Shown: one piece after another, positions 25,601-35,627 of the stretch | Numbering within the stretch: the stretch's first letter is position 1 | Layout of the letters: every line of letters begins with the position of its first letter | Source of the DNA: Scleropages formosus | Lineage: Eukaryota; Chordata; Actinopteri; Osteoglossiformes; Osteoglossidae | Length of the DNA stretch: 64,000 nucleotides | Direction of reading: 5' to 3' | Assembly: GCF_900964775.1 (NCBI RefSeq) | Contig: NC_041817.1 | Span: 17,440,783-17,504,782 of the forward strand | Notes under the pieces: model-generated | What the model saw: the letters and a program-made list of their open reading frames with translations, nothing else | What the model was told of the DNA's origin: nothing | Database searches by the model: none | Program-made: the position numbers and the translations under genes

Positions 25601-28600
25601 GGATCATAAGAAGTAAGGGGTCCTATTGTCAGCGTGTAGACTCCCTTGAGGGGCTGTACCAGCCGGGGACAGTTCGTCTATTGGCTGTTCAGCTTTGAGG
25701 TGGTTTGATGATTGGTCCGTGGTGTATCTGGTGGCGATAGATGAGATTAGTGGAGTCCATGTTTGTGACAACTTGAAACCATCTTCTTTGTTAAAGTTGT
25801 CTGGACTAGTCTCTATGACAATGTGGTCTACTCCAGAAGATGCTAAATTCCAGTCTAATGACAACGGCCGCGGAAGCCTACGTGACTTGATATTCATTGT
25901 CATAGTTCATCTCAGTTGAAATGGGACTAACACTAAATGTAGTAAATGCTTGTGGCTAAATGAATAAATGTAAATGTAGTTCTCAATGTACAAGTTGGAG
26001 TCTGTGATTGGTTACTGTCCTTTTTTTTCCTTCAATTTTAAGAAGTGTGGGAACTTTTTTTGTTGACATGGTGCTGGGAATTTATTGCATCAAGTGATAC
26101 TCTGTGTGAAGTCTTCACATTGACGTCTCTCTGTATCTCTAGGCAGAGGAAGAATTGGGCAGGGCTCAGAAGGTGTTTGAAGAGATCAATGTAGACTTGC
26201 AGGAGGAGCTTCCATCCCTGTGGAACAGGTAAGTGTCACCCAGCAAGCAGTAGACCAGTGAGGCCAGAGGGGATGTAGCCCCAACTGCACCAAGTTATTC
26301 TCACTCAGAATCATAACACTGATAAAGAAATACATTTACACTAAAGAAGGAAACATTTTAAAGAAAGAATTGGGCTTTTCAATACCAGGTGAGAGAGTTG
26401 ACCTCATGAGGAGAATGGATATGATGTTGTTTTAGCAAAGAGTAGGGAAACCAATGTGAAGGTAAGGCAGCCCAACTGCAGTATTTGTTATACACCAGTG
26501 TGTCTTTTGCACGTTCTTCTGCATCTTGTGCTGATGGCTGTTACGTTCTCCCCAGTCGTGTTGGCTTTTATGTTAACACATTCCAGAGTGTTGCCAGACT
26601 GCAGGACAAGTTCCACAGGGAGATGGCCAAGGTGAGCCACTAGCTCCCTCTTCACCAGTGAATGATTGGTTGATCAATTATGGACAGATGATAGATGTGA
26701 ACATCTACTCTTGGTCACTCCTTCTCTTCCTGCCTTCAGTTGTGCCAGAGCCTGAATGAGGTGATGACCAAACTGGAAGAGCAGAACCAGTCAAGGTGGG
26801 CAAAGATTAGTCAACTCCGAAACAAATGTGAACGTTGACTTTCATATGTATGCCTGGTCATCGTGCATTGCACTGTACTTCATTACATACATGTCTAAAG
26901 AAATTACATTGCTACACATTGTTATTCTTCATGGCCCTTCTGCATTTTAGATGTTTTATTGATATTCAGTGTTTCTGTTTGTCATTGTACAGTTTCAGTT
27001 AACCTGTTCATTCCTACATCTATTGAACATTTAAAAAAAAATAATTAAACATTGTTTATTGAGACATTTTCATTTCCGTCAGTCGTTGGATGTCATGTGA
27101 TTTCTGGCTCGTCAAAGTTCATATGGAGTGCAGTTTTTCATTTTGTGCTGGTGTGTGACTTGTAAAATAAATGAAACCACACCCTCAACAGAAAGGCAGG
27201 TAAACAGGGCCAGAAGACGACAGCCACAGGAAAGAGGTAACTGAAGTGAGCCATGTACTGCTGGGAAGAGCAAATATGAACGGGTCCTGGGGTTGCGTGT
27301 TGCTTGTGGCACAGGGTGTGAGTCTGCATGATATGGGCACCTCTGTGGAACTGCTGGAGCCTTTCTGGGTGTGCGTCAATCTGCATGGTATGCAGTGCCT
27401 CTCTGGGACTACATCAGTCTGCATCATTAGAATGTTAAGCCTCTGTTTAGTATAGTTACCCCACTCTTATGACACACTTGTTTATAATGAACAAACTTTA
27501 TAACTACTACATTTATGCACTGAGAGCATGTTGGCATGGTGACGGAGGGACTGAATGTGACTCGGCCATATTTTCTATTCTAAGTATGTTATTCAGCACT
27601 ACTATCGGGGGGGGGGGGGGGGGGGGTGAACCTGTTGGCCTGTACTCTGCCTGTACCTTGCTATCCCTGGTGGTGATCACTAGAAAGCTGACATTAAGCA
27701 GTACTCTTGTTCTTCTCTTATCTCTTCCACAGTGATGGCAGGCAAGAGGGTACCAATAATGCCCTATCTTCAGGAGGATCAAGTCTTCCCAAACCTCTGT
27801 CAAAGGTACTGCCCCTAGAGCAAAGTCAGGCTGATGCCAATGAGAAGGAACAGTGGTTGTGGATGGGGAAACTACTGTATGGACTTTGTGAGCACAGATT
27901 TTGGGGCGTCAACATGGATGCAGCCCTGGTGGCGTAGGACCCTGGTTCCAGGACCTCTACACATCTTTGTTGTATTCCACCACAACCACAGTTTACAGTT
28001 GTAATGGGGTGACACAGAAATAATTCTGAAACAAATGAAGGAGATCTGTGTTCCACTCAGGCAGGAGATGAAATGGAGTGTACTCACAGGCCGCAATCAC
28101 AGCACACAACTCTTGTTTTTGCATGTGGCTAAAAATTAGATCGGAAAAGCTGAGTGAGATACTGTATCAGCTCCAAAGAGCATGTCAACATGTGTGTTAA
28201 CTGCATCTTAAAGGAGAACGGAGGGTGTGGGACACTAACTTGTGCTAACGGTGTGCTGTGTCTGTCTTTCTCACCACTGTCCTGGATCTTGTGTGCATGT
28301 GCACACTTGCGTATGCTCACGGATCCTGCAGCTCAAGCCTGGGCCACCAGTGCCACCTCCGCCCAAAGTAACCCCGTCAAAAGATCTCAAACAGGAGAAC
28401 ATCATTGATCTGTTTGACGACGCGCTCGTGTCCGACGTAAATGTCACGTCCCCTGCGCAGGTCAGGCGAGCAGCCACCTTTAATGATGGCACCTTCCATC
28501 CTACCCTGCCATCACCTCCTCTACTTCCATCTCCCCATCAGAAACCTTCTTTTCCACAAGTTATCTTGACTTCTTCAAAATACCAAGGCTTTCATAAAAA

Positions 28601-31600
28601 TAACCCCAAAATCAAAAAATCCTGCCTTAAACAAACTCCTGCCTTCATTGCTTTCCTTGCCTATTCTGCCACCGGTTAATTTCAATTTGCCTCTAGTGCC
28701 ATCCTCTTCAGAAATCCAACTCCACACTCCCGTCCCATTCTAATCCTGCGTGAACAGCCTGATTCTCTCCTTCTTGTGGCAGTGTGCTTCCCCTGCAGGG
28801 GGGAATCTGCTCGATATGGATTTGGATGCACTGCCTGCTGTGGCCTCGTCCCCGGCTTCCCAGGTGGGTGTCTCCTCTGCAGAAGTAGAGGGGCTCTGCA
28901 CCAGAGAGGAAAGTCAGGACAGTAAAACCAGCATCTAACAGGAGAGAATGAAGCTACAGGGCATGACTGTGAAACTCCACTCCTGGAGGACTGCTGGGTA
29001 TTCAGTTTTGTTCTACTCTTACACCTGTTCTGATTTGATTGGACTGAAAATTCAAATCGCACAAAATTATAAATCACTATAATTTTTGTTATTAAATGTG
29101 CATATTCCTCTATATTACCTGAATAATGCACTCAGCTATTTTGATTAATCAATAAATTACTCAAGTTGTACTTAAGTAGGCTGTAGCATAAATGGTATAA
29201 ACAGTTTATCTGATCTTCAAAGTCCATTTTAATTTTTTTTCCCAAAGGTTCATAATAGAACAAAAATAGAGGATTTTTTTCTTACTAAAACAACTTTGCC
29301 AGTAGCAATTGCATTACAACAATTTAAAAAACCCTGACTTAACCTTTTCATGTTTGTTCTAAGTAGCCTGAGTTGTGCAACTCATTCAAAACCTCAATTA
29401 ATCAATCCAAATTTTTTATGAAGAATTTCAGCTAGGACAAAAGCAAGTGTACTAAGTAGCTCGCCAGGAATGGATTCTTATAGGGCTTTTAAACCCTATT
29501 TTTGAACAGTGGGGTTATAATCTTGGGGTCCATTTTTTTTTTACCATAAGCTGGACAGATATGACAAACATGTAGAGCTCTGTTGCGCTCTTGTGTAAAA
29601 ATGCAACCCAAGTACTCTTTTGTTTACTTGACTTCATTGCATGTGGGTGGCGAACTAACCTCTTCAGCACAATTCAGTGAAGACAAGTGTTAATTGTGTT
29701 GGAGTTTAATGTTTTCGTGAAGAAACGCAGCATCTGTTGGGGGAGGGGGGGTCCTTCATTCAGGTCAGAGTTCACTAGGGCATTGAAGAGATTGATCACT
29801 GAGAAAAAAAAAAAAAAAAAATACAATCCCAAACAATAGGTTGTGTGGTGTTTAAAGCTTCCTTGCATTCGAATGATCCAGGTTGAAATCCCTCCTCCTG
29901 CTTATTCTCCTTCTTTCCTTAGGTGAATATGGCCTGATTTTATTACATAATGTTCATTGGAAGTTGCTTTGGAGAAAAGCGTTGGCTAAATGAATAAACG
30001 TAAACACCTTGCTGTAGTACCCTTGAGCAAAGTACTAATTGCTCCAGTAAAAAGTCCTAAAATTTTCAGGATCTTAAAATTGTAAATGGCTTTGGAGAAA
30101 AGCACCAGCTCAATAAACAAATGTCAATTACAGTAACCTAATGTGAGATTTAATGAAAAATTCAAACCAGGATTCTGGTTGAATGTGCTTGTCTTTGTGA
30201 CAGATGTCACTCTTGTGATATTTACCTGTCAATCTCATTCTTATTGCCTCACGGAAGGCCATGTCATGGGATGCATGGGAGGTAAGGCCTTTCTATTTTT
30301 TTTTTTCTTTTTTTTTCTCCTCTTTCTTTCGAATTGGTTAGGAGTAAGTTTGACAATCCCAGTGGTTCCGAATTTCCAGTATCACATGCTTGGCTCTTTC
30401 TGAGTTTTTAGTTTCGTAATGGTCCCTTCATCTCATGTTGATCTCGAGATATATTCAGGTGCTACAACCTTACCTGGCCTCAGTGACAGCTCCGAGAACA
30501 GCATGGGGGGGAGACTAAAGCAGATTTTTTTTTTTTTTTCTTTTTTTTTCCCCCTGACATTTCTGCCTGTGAATATAATTTAAAGACTATGAATTTGTCT
30601 CTCTACACTCCTTTTTTTGCTCTGTTTTGTGCTTGTTCCTCATACACTCCTTTCCCTTTCCACCCATTTGCCTGCTTCAATTTGTCCACCCTTCACACAC
30701 CTGTAATGCCCCTTCCTCGTTCACGTAGCCTGAGCAAACCCCTGCCACAGAAGAGTCGCAGCAGTGGGACAGCGAGGGGCAGTCAGCTGCGCAGGCGGGC
30801 TGGGACGATGATGGGGCCCAAGCTGCGCAGGCGGGCTGGGACGATGATGGGGCCCGGGACGATGATGGGGCCCAAGCTGCGCAGGCGGGCTGGGACGATG
30901 ATGGGGCCCGGGACGATGATGGGGCCCAAGCTGCGCAGGCGGGCTGGGACGATGATGGGGCCCGGGACGATGATGGGGCCCAAGCTGCGCAGGCGGGCTG
31001 GGACGATGATGGGGCCCAAGCCGCGCAGGCGGGCTGGGACGATGATGGGGCCCAGGCCATGCAGGCGGGCTGGGACGATGATGGGGCCCAGGCCGTGCAG
31101 GCGGGCTGGGACGATGATGGGGCCCAAGCTGCGCAGGCGGACTGGGACAATGATGGGGCCCAGGTAGGACTGGAAGAGGAATATCCAGCGGAAGTACAGG
31201 CAGGCTGGGATGACAGTGGACACCAGGCTTGGGGGGCAGATGAACAAGGTGCACAGGCAGTAGAATATCAGAACCAGAGTGTAAGTGTGTCCATTTTGTA
31301 GGTCGATAAAGGAATATATTAAATAAAATAGAGTAAATGGACAGATCTGCACAAACAATTCTGAAGAAAAGTTTGTAAATCCTCTGCAATTATCTAGATT
31401 TCAGGATTGGCTTATTTGTTCCGTATGTTCAGGAAAGATATGATAATGTACTATTTTGTGTGTGCGATTTGTTTAATCCAAGTAATAAATTATTTACTTA
31501 GGTGAAAATTCAATCCCATTTTAGAGGTCATCAATGATAATTTCAAAGGGTTCACAAACCTTTTCTCATAAGTAGAGTACTGCAGATTACAAATACCTGG

Positions 31601-32718
31601 CAATAGCAGCAGTTGTAGCATCAGTAGATATACAATTAAGAATAGTTGTGCAAAGTCAGGATGTTGCCTGTCTTGTTGAGATCTTCTGTGGGTCTAAATA
31701 TGTTCTGCCAGGGAAAATTTGGGAGAGGCTTCTCTGCTCACATGATGATCGCCATCATACTTGGGGCAGAAATGGGGGGGTTGGTATTGGGGTCAGAGAA
31801 AGTGTAGCAGAAAGCTGGGTACACATCATATTCATGTTGAATATTAGCAGAAAAGGTAAATATGAGGTGCGGTGGCGCAGCAGACTTGGCCGGGTTCCGC
31901 TCTCTGGTGGGTCTGGGGTTCGAGTCCTGCTTGGGGTGCCTTGCGACGGACTGGCGTCCCGTCCGGGGTGTGTCCCCTCCCCCTCCAGCCTTGCGTCCTG
32001 TGTTGCCGGGTTAGGCTTCGGCCCACTGCGACCCCACTCGGGACGAGTGCTTTCAGACTCTGTGTGTGGGTAAATATGATTCATTTATCCACATGGTTGC
32101 TGAGTGACCGTTGTCTCACATACCTTCTCATATACTCATCACACACTTCCACTGATGAAAGTAGGCATTATGTGAAACCCGCATCCCTACAGTTCCACTG
32201 TGCTTTAAACATCTGGATTTTGTTTTTCCTCTGCTTGCTGCTGCTTGATCCTGGAAGACCGCGGAGACGTTGCCAGGAACGACAAATGGATCGTCGGATG
32301 ACTCTGAGATGCCACCAGGCTTCCTTTACAAAGTAAATAAATTTGGCCTCACGGGTCGCAGTTTGTGCAATATGTAATAGTCCTTGATCAGATTATCCAA
32401 ATTTCCTGTGTGTGGGTCCACAGGTGAAGGCAATGCATGACTACGCAGCCACTGATCAAGATGAACTCGAAATAAAAGCCGGAGAAGTGGTGCTGGTGAT
32501 CACCTACGACTCGGAGGAGCAGGTCAGCACTGGTTCGCAATCTTACTCCGAGTAAGCGGATGCTGCCAGGCTGTCGTTCCATGGGTCATGTCTCAATGTC
32601 TGCTATATGTTCTCAGGATGAGGGCTGGCTCCTGGGAATAAAGGAGGCCTACTGGCTTCAGAACAAAGACCTCAGAGCTAAGGGAGTGTTCCCAGAGAAC
32701 TTCACCCAGAAGCTGTGA
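16669..32718 (+). CDS. bin1: bin1, amphiphysin II / bridging integrator 1 (BAR + SH3)
   Basis: BIN1 bends membranes and supports endocytosis and T-tubule formation. Exons: 16669-16749, 22854-22934, 23322-23376, 23540-23634, 24060-24155, 24232-24339, 24880-24972, 26143-26228, 26556-26631, 26740-26795, 27733-27805, 28332-28460, 28783-28863, 30729-31280, 32258-32332, 32424-32522, 32617-32718. Phases agree throughout and give 645 residues, or 614 without exon 7. The start [12 protein letters not shown] matches the conserved amphipathic N-terminus. The BAR domain spans about residues 1-275. The PPVPPPPK stretch and the clathrin box LLDMD (about 352) lie in the CLAP region, and the SH3 domain (AMHDYAATD to GVFPENF) is at 580-645. 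The FEDTF AP2 motif of human reads FDDAL here. No exon matching the basic muscle phosphoinositide exon (RKKSKLFSRL in human) was found by eye between exons 10 and 11. Exon 14 holds an expanded repeat (separate entry). Whether this is the teleost a or b copy was not resolved. Confidence 0.95.
16750..22853 (+). other. bin1: bin1 intron 1 (6.1 kb)
   Basis: Large first intron without further coding exons that I recognise. It contains one second-family SINE (18018-18268), a T-run at about 20711-20728 and a G-run near 18783. Several open frames here lack splice context and protein likeness. Confidence 0.7.
18018..18268 (+). mobile_element. Second-family tRNA-SINE copy
   Basis: A head-like stretch (ATCTAAAGGTCCCCAGGTCG) is followed by CTCTATAAAGGGCTAAATCG, CAGCTGTATAAATGGGTAAA, GGCTTTGGAGAAAAATC and TTGAATGAATAAAAGTAAATG. 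The GTATAAATGGGTAAATAATTG core and the GAATAAATGTAAATG tail define this family. Confidence 0.82.
24880..24972 (+). CDS. bin1: bin1 optional exon 7 (neuronal-type BAR insert)
   Basis: A 93-bp exon encoding [15 protein letters not shown] followed by [13 protein letters not shown]. It aligns over its whole 31 codons with human BIN1 exon 7, which is included mainly in brain isoforms. It is symmetrical (phase 0-0), so skipping keeps the frame. The acceptor follows a pyrimidine-rich tract ending GAGCAG, and the donor is GTGACT, weaker than those of neighbouring exons and consistent with regulated inclusion. Confidence 0.93.
25355..25862. repeat. 56-bp inverted repeat flanking about 400 bp (unclassified element)
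   Basis: The left arm is 25355-25410 and the right arm 25807-25862. The reverse complement of the left differs from the right at only about 4 of 56 bases (TAGTCTCTATGACAATG start; CTAAATTCCAGTCT core). In addition GATATTCATTGTCATA occurs directly at 25346-25361 and about 25889-25904. It lies in bin1 intron 7. It may be a foldback element or two head-to-head copies of a dispersed repeat; I do not recognise the family. Confidence 0.85.
25940..25979 (+). mobile_element. Second-family SINE 3' tail
   Basis: TGTGGCTAAATGAATAAATG plus TAAATGTAG, the 3' end of the GAATAAATGTAAATG-tailed SINE family, without a head. Confidence 0.55.
27607..27628. repeat. Poly-G run
   Basis: An uninterrupted run of about 20 G in bin1 intron 10, just upstream of exon 11. 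It may be under- or over-called in assembly. Confidence 0.8.
29838..30130 (+). mobile_element. Two abutting second-family SINE copies
   Basis: The first copy (about 29838-30003) ends TTTGGAGAAAAGCG then GGCTAAATGAATAAACG. The next (about 30008-30130) starts at TGCTGTAGTACCCTTGAGC and ends TTTGGAGAAAAGCACC. They form a head-to-tail pair in bin1 intron 13. Confidence 0.75.
30729..31280 (+). CDS. bin1: bin1 exon 14: expanded WDDDG tandem repeat
   Basis: This 552-bp exon (184 codons, phase 0-0) lies between the clathrin-box exon and the SH3 exons, where human BIN1 has its PWDLW-containing, alternatively spliced exons. After [12 protein letters not shown] come nine units. Unit 1 (30786-30821) encodes [12 protein letters not shown]. 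Units 2-4 (54 bp each, to 30983) insert RDDDGAQ as [18 protein letters not shown]. Units 5-9 (36 bp each, to 31163) end with the variants AMQAG, AVQAG and [12 protein letters not shown]. Then older, codon-diverged copies follow ([22 protein letters not shown]). The units are nearly identical in DNA, implying recent expansion, and lengths of 36 and 54 bp keep the frame. The alternative end at 31163 (CAG before GTAGGA) would also keep the frame. Other long open frames here on both strands are shadows. Confidence 0.88.
31855..32079 (+). mobile_element. TG-tailed SINE with 11-bp target duplication
   Basis: Body 31866-32068 in bin1 intron 14, flanked by GGTAAATATGA at 31855-31865 and 32069-32079. 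The head is slightly diverged (GCAGCAGACTTGGCC) and the tail is short (TGTGTGTG). Confidence 0.92.
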
Positions 32719-35090
32719 GGGGGTTGACCTACTTCAGGAGTCTCTCAGACCCTAGCCCTGCGTGCCCCGTCATTCCAACGCACTGGAAGTCCGGCCACTC
32801 TGTGGGAATTATGATCAAAACTGCATTATGTACCACCACAGACCTAACATGAATTGCGTGTGCTGGAAAAGTGACTCAGGTGGCATTTTTTTTTTTTTTT
32901 TTTTCTCTCTTCCTCATGGTGGCGAGTTCATTGTTGTGTTACTGATTTAATTAATTATTTTTTAAATTTTATTTATTTTTTTTTAAAAACCGTGGCCGGG
33001 TTTGCTTTTGTAAAAGTGGACTGTGAAGCAGTCACATGCACTGTTCTAACCATGTGCTTTTTACCTCCTCCTGGGACAAGTTTGGTTTTCTCCTTCTCAG
33101 TGACTTTCTCAAGGTTCTTGTATCATAATCGTTGCTCGGCGGTGTTGATGTACACCTGTCCACATCCTATATATGTTCCTGTCCCTTCACTCCACACCCC
33201 TCTTTAAACATCTGGGGTCAGCAGTAAAATGACAATGAACTCTCACCCCATCACCTTCTTGTTTTTGCTTTTTACCTCTTCTTTTTTTTTTTTTTTTTTT
33301 TTTTGTGTGGAAACATTAACAAATGGAAAGGCCTGAGGAACATATCATTTAAGGCGACAAGTGGAAGGTTAAAATGCTGTTTAAATGCTATTGTTTAAAA
33401 TAAGTTTTCAAAGCTGCATGATATCCTGTTATGAGGTAGGTTAGCCAAAGTGACAATTGCTGTGTATGTGCCTGTGATGGCATTTTACCAAGATGTGTCC
33501 CCTCCACATGTCATCTTGTCACAGGGGTTTGCTTTACTTCTCCCAAAGCCAAGTGTTCTCAGGATCTCCTTCAGGTGGCAGTTATTACTTAAATAAACTT
33601 TGGATGCGTTATTCTTTATGTTCCTGCTTAGAAGATGCTCTTACTGAGATACTGTAATTTTCCCAGGTAGCTTTGGATGTTTACTGAAACAATTCAGTTT
33701 GCACACACATACAGCAGTACTGTTCCCTTCTGGGACTAGAAACTGCAACCTTCATGAAACAAGTTAAATTGTTTCAGTACATTAAATGGACAGCAGGCTG
33801 AACCTTTATGAGGTGGTCATGCCCTTTCTGGCTTGAAATCAAATTTTCTTTTATCTATATTAAAAAAACAGGCTAACTAGAAGAAGACAAACGGCTTCAG
33901 AAAGGTGTGCTCTATAGGGAGCTCATGGTTATCATGGGAAAGTTGGGGATGCATATTATAGAATACTGATTCTGGAATGGGGTAAACTGTCACCCCTCAA
34001 TATACATCAGTCTATAGCAGTGCATCTAAAAGACAATGAAACGAAGACGAAAGGCTATTTCATCAACCTGGATGACATGCCGCTCAAAGTTTGAACTCAT
34101 TTCTAGAAGGTCCGCACCTACAGTTTGAGGTTTCCGTTCGTGCTCCTCACCTTCAAACCAGAGTCGTTGTTCTTCCAGTCCATTCTTATGGTAAATTCCA
34201 TCTCTCTCTGCGTCATCACTTTTGAGAGCACACTGAGGACTCAAATTGTTTTCCCCGGTAATACTCCAAAACACTGTAGTTACTGCCTTAACTGTGAAAT
34301 GGCATTTGTGAGCGCTCTAGTTGCTGTAGCCCCAGGACAGTTACTTTGTTGAGATGGCCCAAGAGTGGTATCTGTTACTTTCTTGACAGGCCTTGAGCAG
34401 TCACATTTATTAGTAAGAGTTTGATTTCTGTTTGTATTCTGAAACTGAAGCAGTATGGTGCTTGGGGGGGTGGCATTAATATTTTAATCTCTTTTTGTGA
34501 AGAATCTTTGATGTATCACAGCATCAAACATACCAGCAAAAAAAAAAAAAAAAAAAAAAAATTAAAAATAGCTGCTTGAAAATGCTCTTTGTCAATTGTT
34601 TCCACGGCGTTTCTGTGGAAATTTTGTTTGGTCATATGGTTGTGCTGTCACGAGGGCCCCTTTCAGCTCCGAGTTTAACATGGAACTGTGCGCTCGAACC
34701 AGCAGTCTGTGTGTTTGAGGTTTTGCTCAGATAACTAGCAGTCCTGCTGCTGATACTAGTACTTCGTGACACCATTGTTGACCAATATCCAAATGGGTGT
34801 GATTGACCTCTGACCCTACAGTGAGTGTCTTGCTGGGCTGGACTCACTAGGTCAAAGCCACTCCCACTGTGTCTCAACACAGCAAAGTCCAAACGCATGC
34901 ACGCAATGGGCTTATGGTACGTTTACAATGTTTCTGTGTTTAAGACATTGTATGCAAACAAGAGCAAGACCTGCACACGTATCAGTACCCTTGGACTGTA
35001 ATGAAGGGTAGGCTGTGTCCATTCAAACAACCCTGTAACCCTCCTGTCAGTGAAATTAAACTTTGATTGAATTCCACATCCCTTGGTCAT
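32719..35090 (+). promoter_or_regulatory. bin1: bin1 3' UTR and bin1-slc23a3 spacer
   Basis: No gene recognised. Long T runs (about 32887-32904, 33280-33304) and an A run (about 34540-34561) are present. Candidate poly(A) signals are AATAAA at 33592-33597 and ATTAAA near 35055, the latter followed by a GT-rich stretch. Confidence 0.45.
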
Positions 35091-35627
35091 TGTTCCTTTG
35101 TCTGGAGATGTTAGTTTTATTATTATTAGTTTTTATTAATAAGAGTCATTTTGATGAAAACTCGTACATGTCCAGCATATTCCCTACTATTATGTAACAG
35201 GCTCAAACATGTTTGTTTTCAGACTGAGGGCTTCATATATAAAATCAGTTCAATTTAAAAAAACAAAAATCTAAGCCCAGTGGCATCTCCTTTTCTGGAG
35301 ATGCCATAACAACGCTGCATTCCAAAGTTGCAGATGTATGCAAATATAGAAAACAGCACGTGTCTAGGGCCAGGATAATGATTAAAGACGAAGAAGTGGA
35401 TTAATGACAAACCGGCTTGCGCAAGCTGGAGGCAAAGGTCAGCATGTTATGAGGAGCTTGGAGGTGCAGTGCTTAGGGGGTAACGGTGAATAATGAAGCA
35501 TTGTATCAAGCAGAGGGAGAGAGGACAAAGCAAGGATTCAAGGACTCAAGCACTGCGTAGTACTACACGGTGAAGCCAAGGGAGTGTGTGAAGAAGTGAG
35601 ATCTCCCCGGAAATATAGTAAGGCGGG

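Noticed and set aside
28461-28679. Extended open frame after bin1 exon 12
   Set aside because: Read-through past a good GTCAGG donor into Pro/Ser/Lys-rich intron; not homologous to BIN1.
30786-31163. Regularly repeated units resembling a CRISPR array
   Set aside because: There are no unique spacers; the array is in-frame coding repeat in a vertebrate exon.
30589-31389. Four further long open frames across the bin1 repeat exon, on both strands (up to 222 codons)
   Set aside because: They arise because 36- and 54-bp units keep every frame open. Only the phase joining exon 13 to exon 15 gives a sequence continuous with flanking diverged repeats.
34026-34352. Overlapping open frames on both strands in the bin1-slc23a3 spacer
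   Set aside because: No recognised protein, no splice context, and they lie in probable bin1 3' UTR or spacer.
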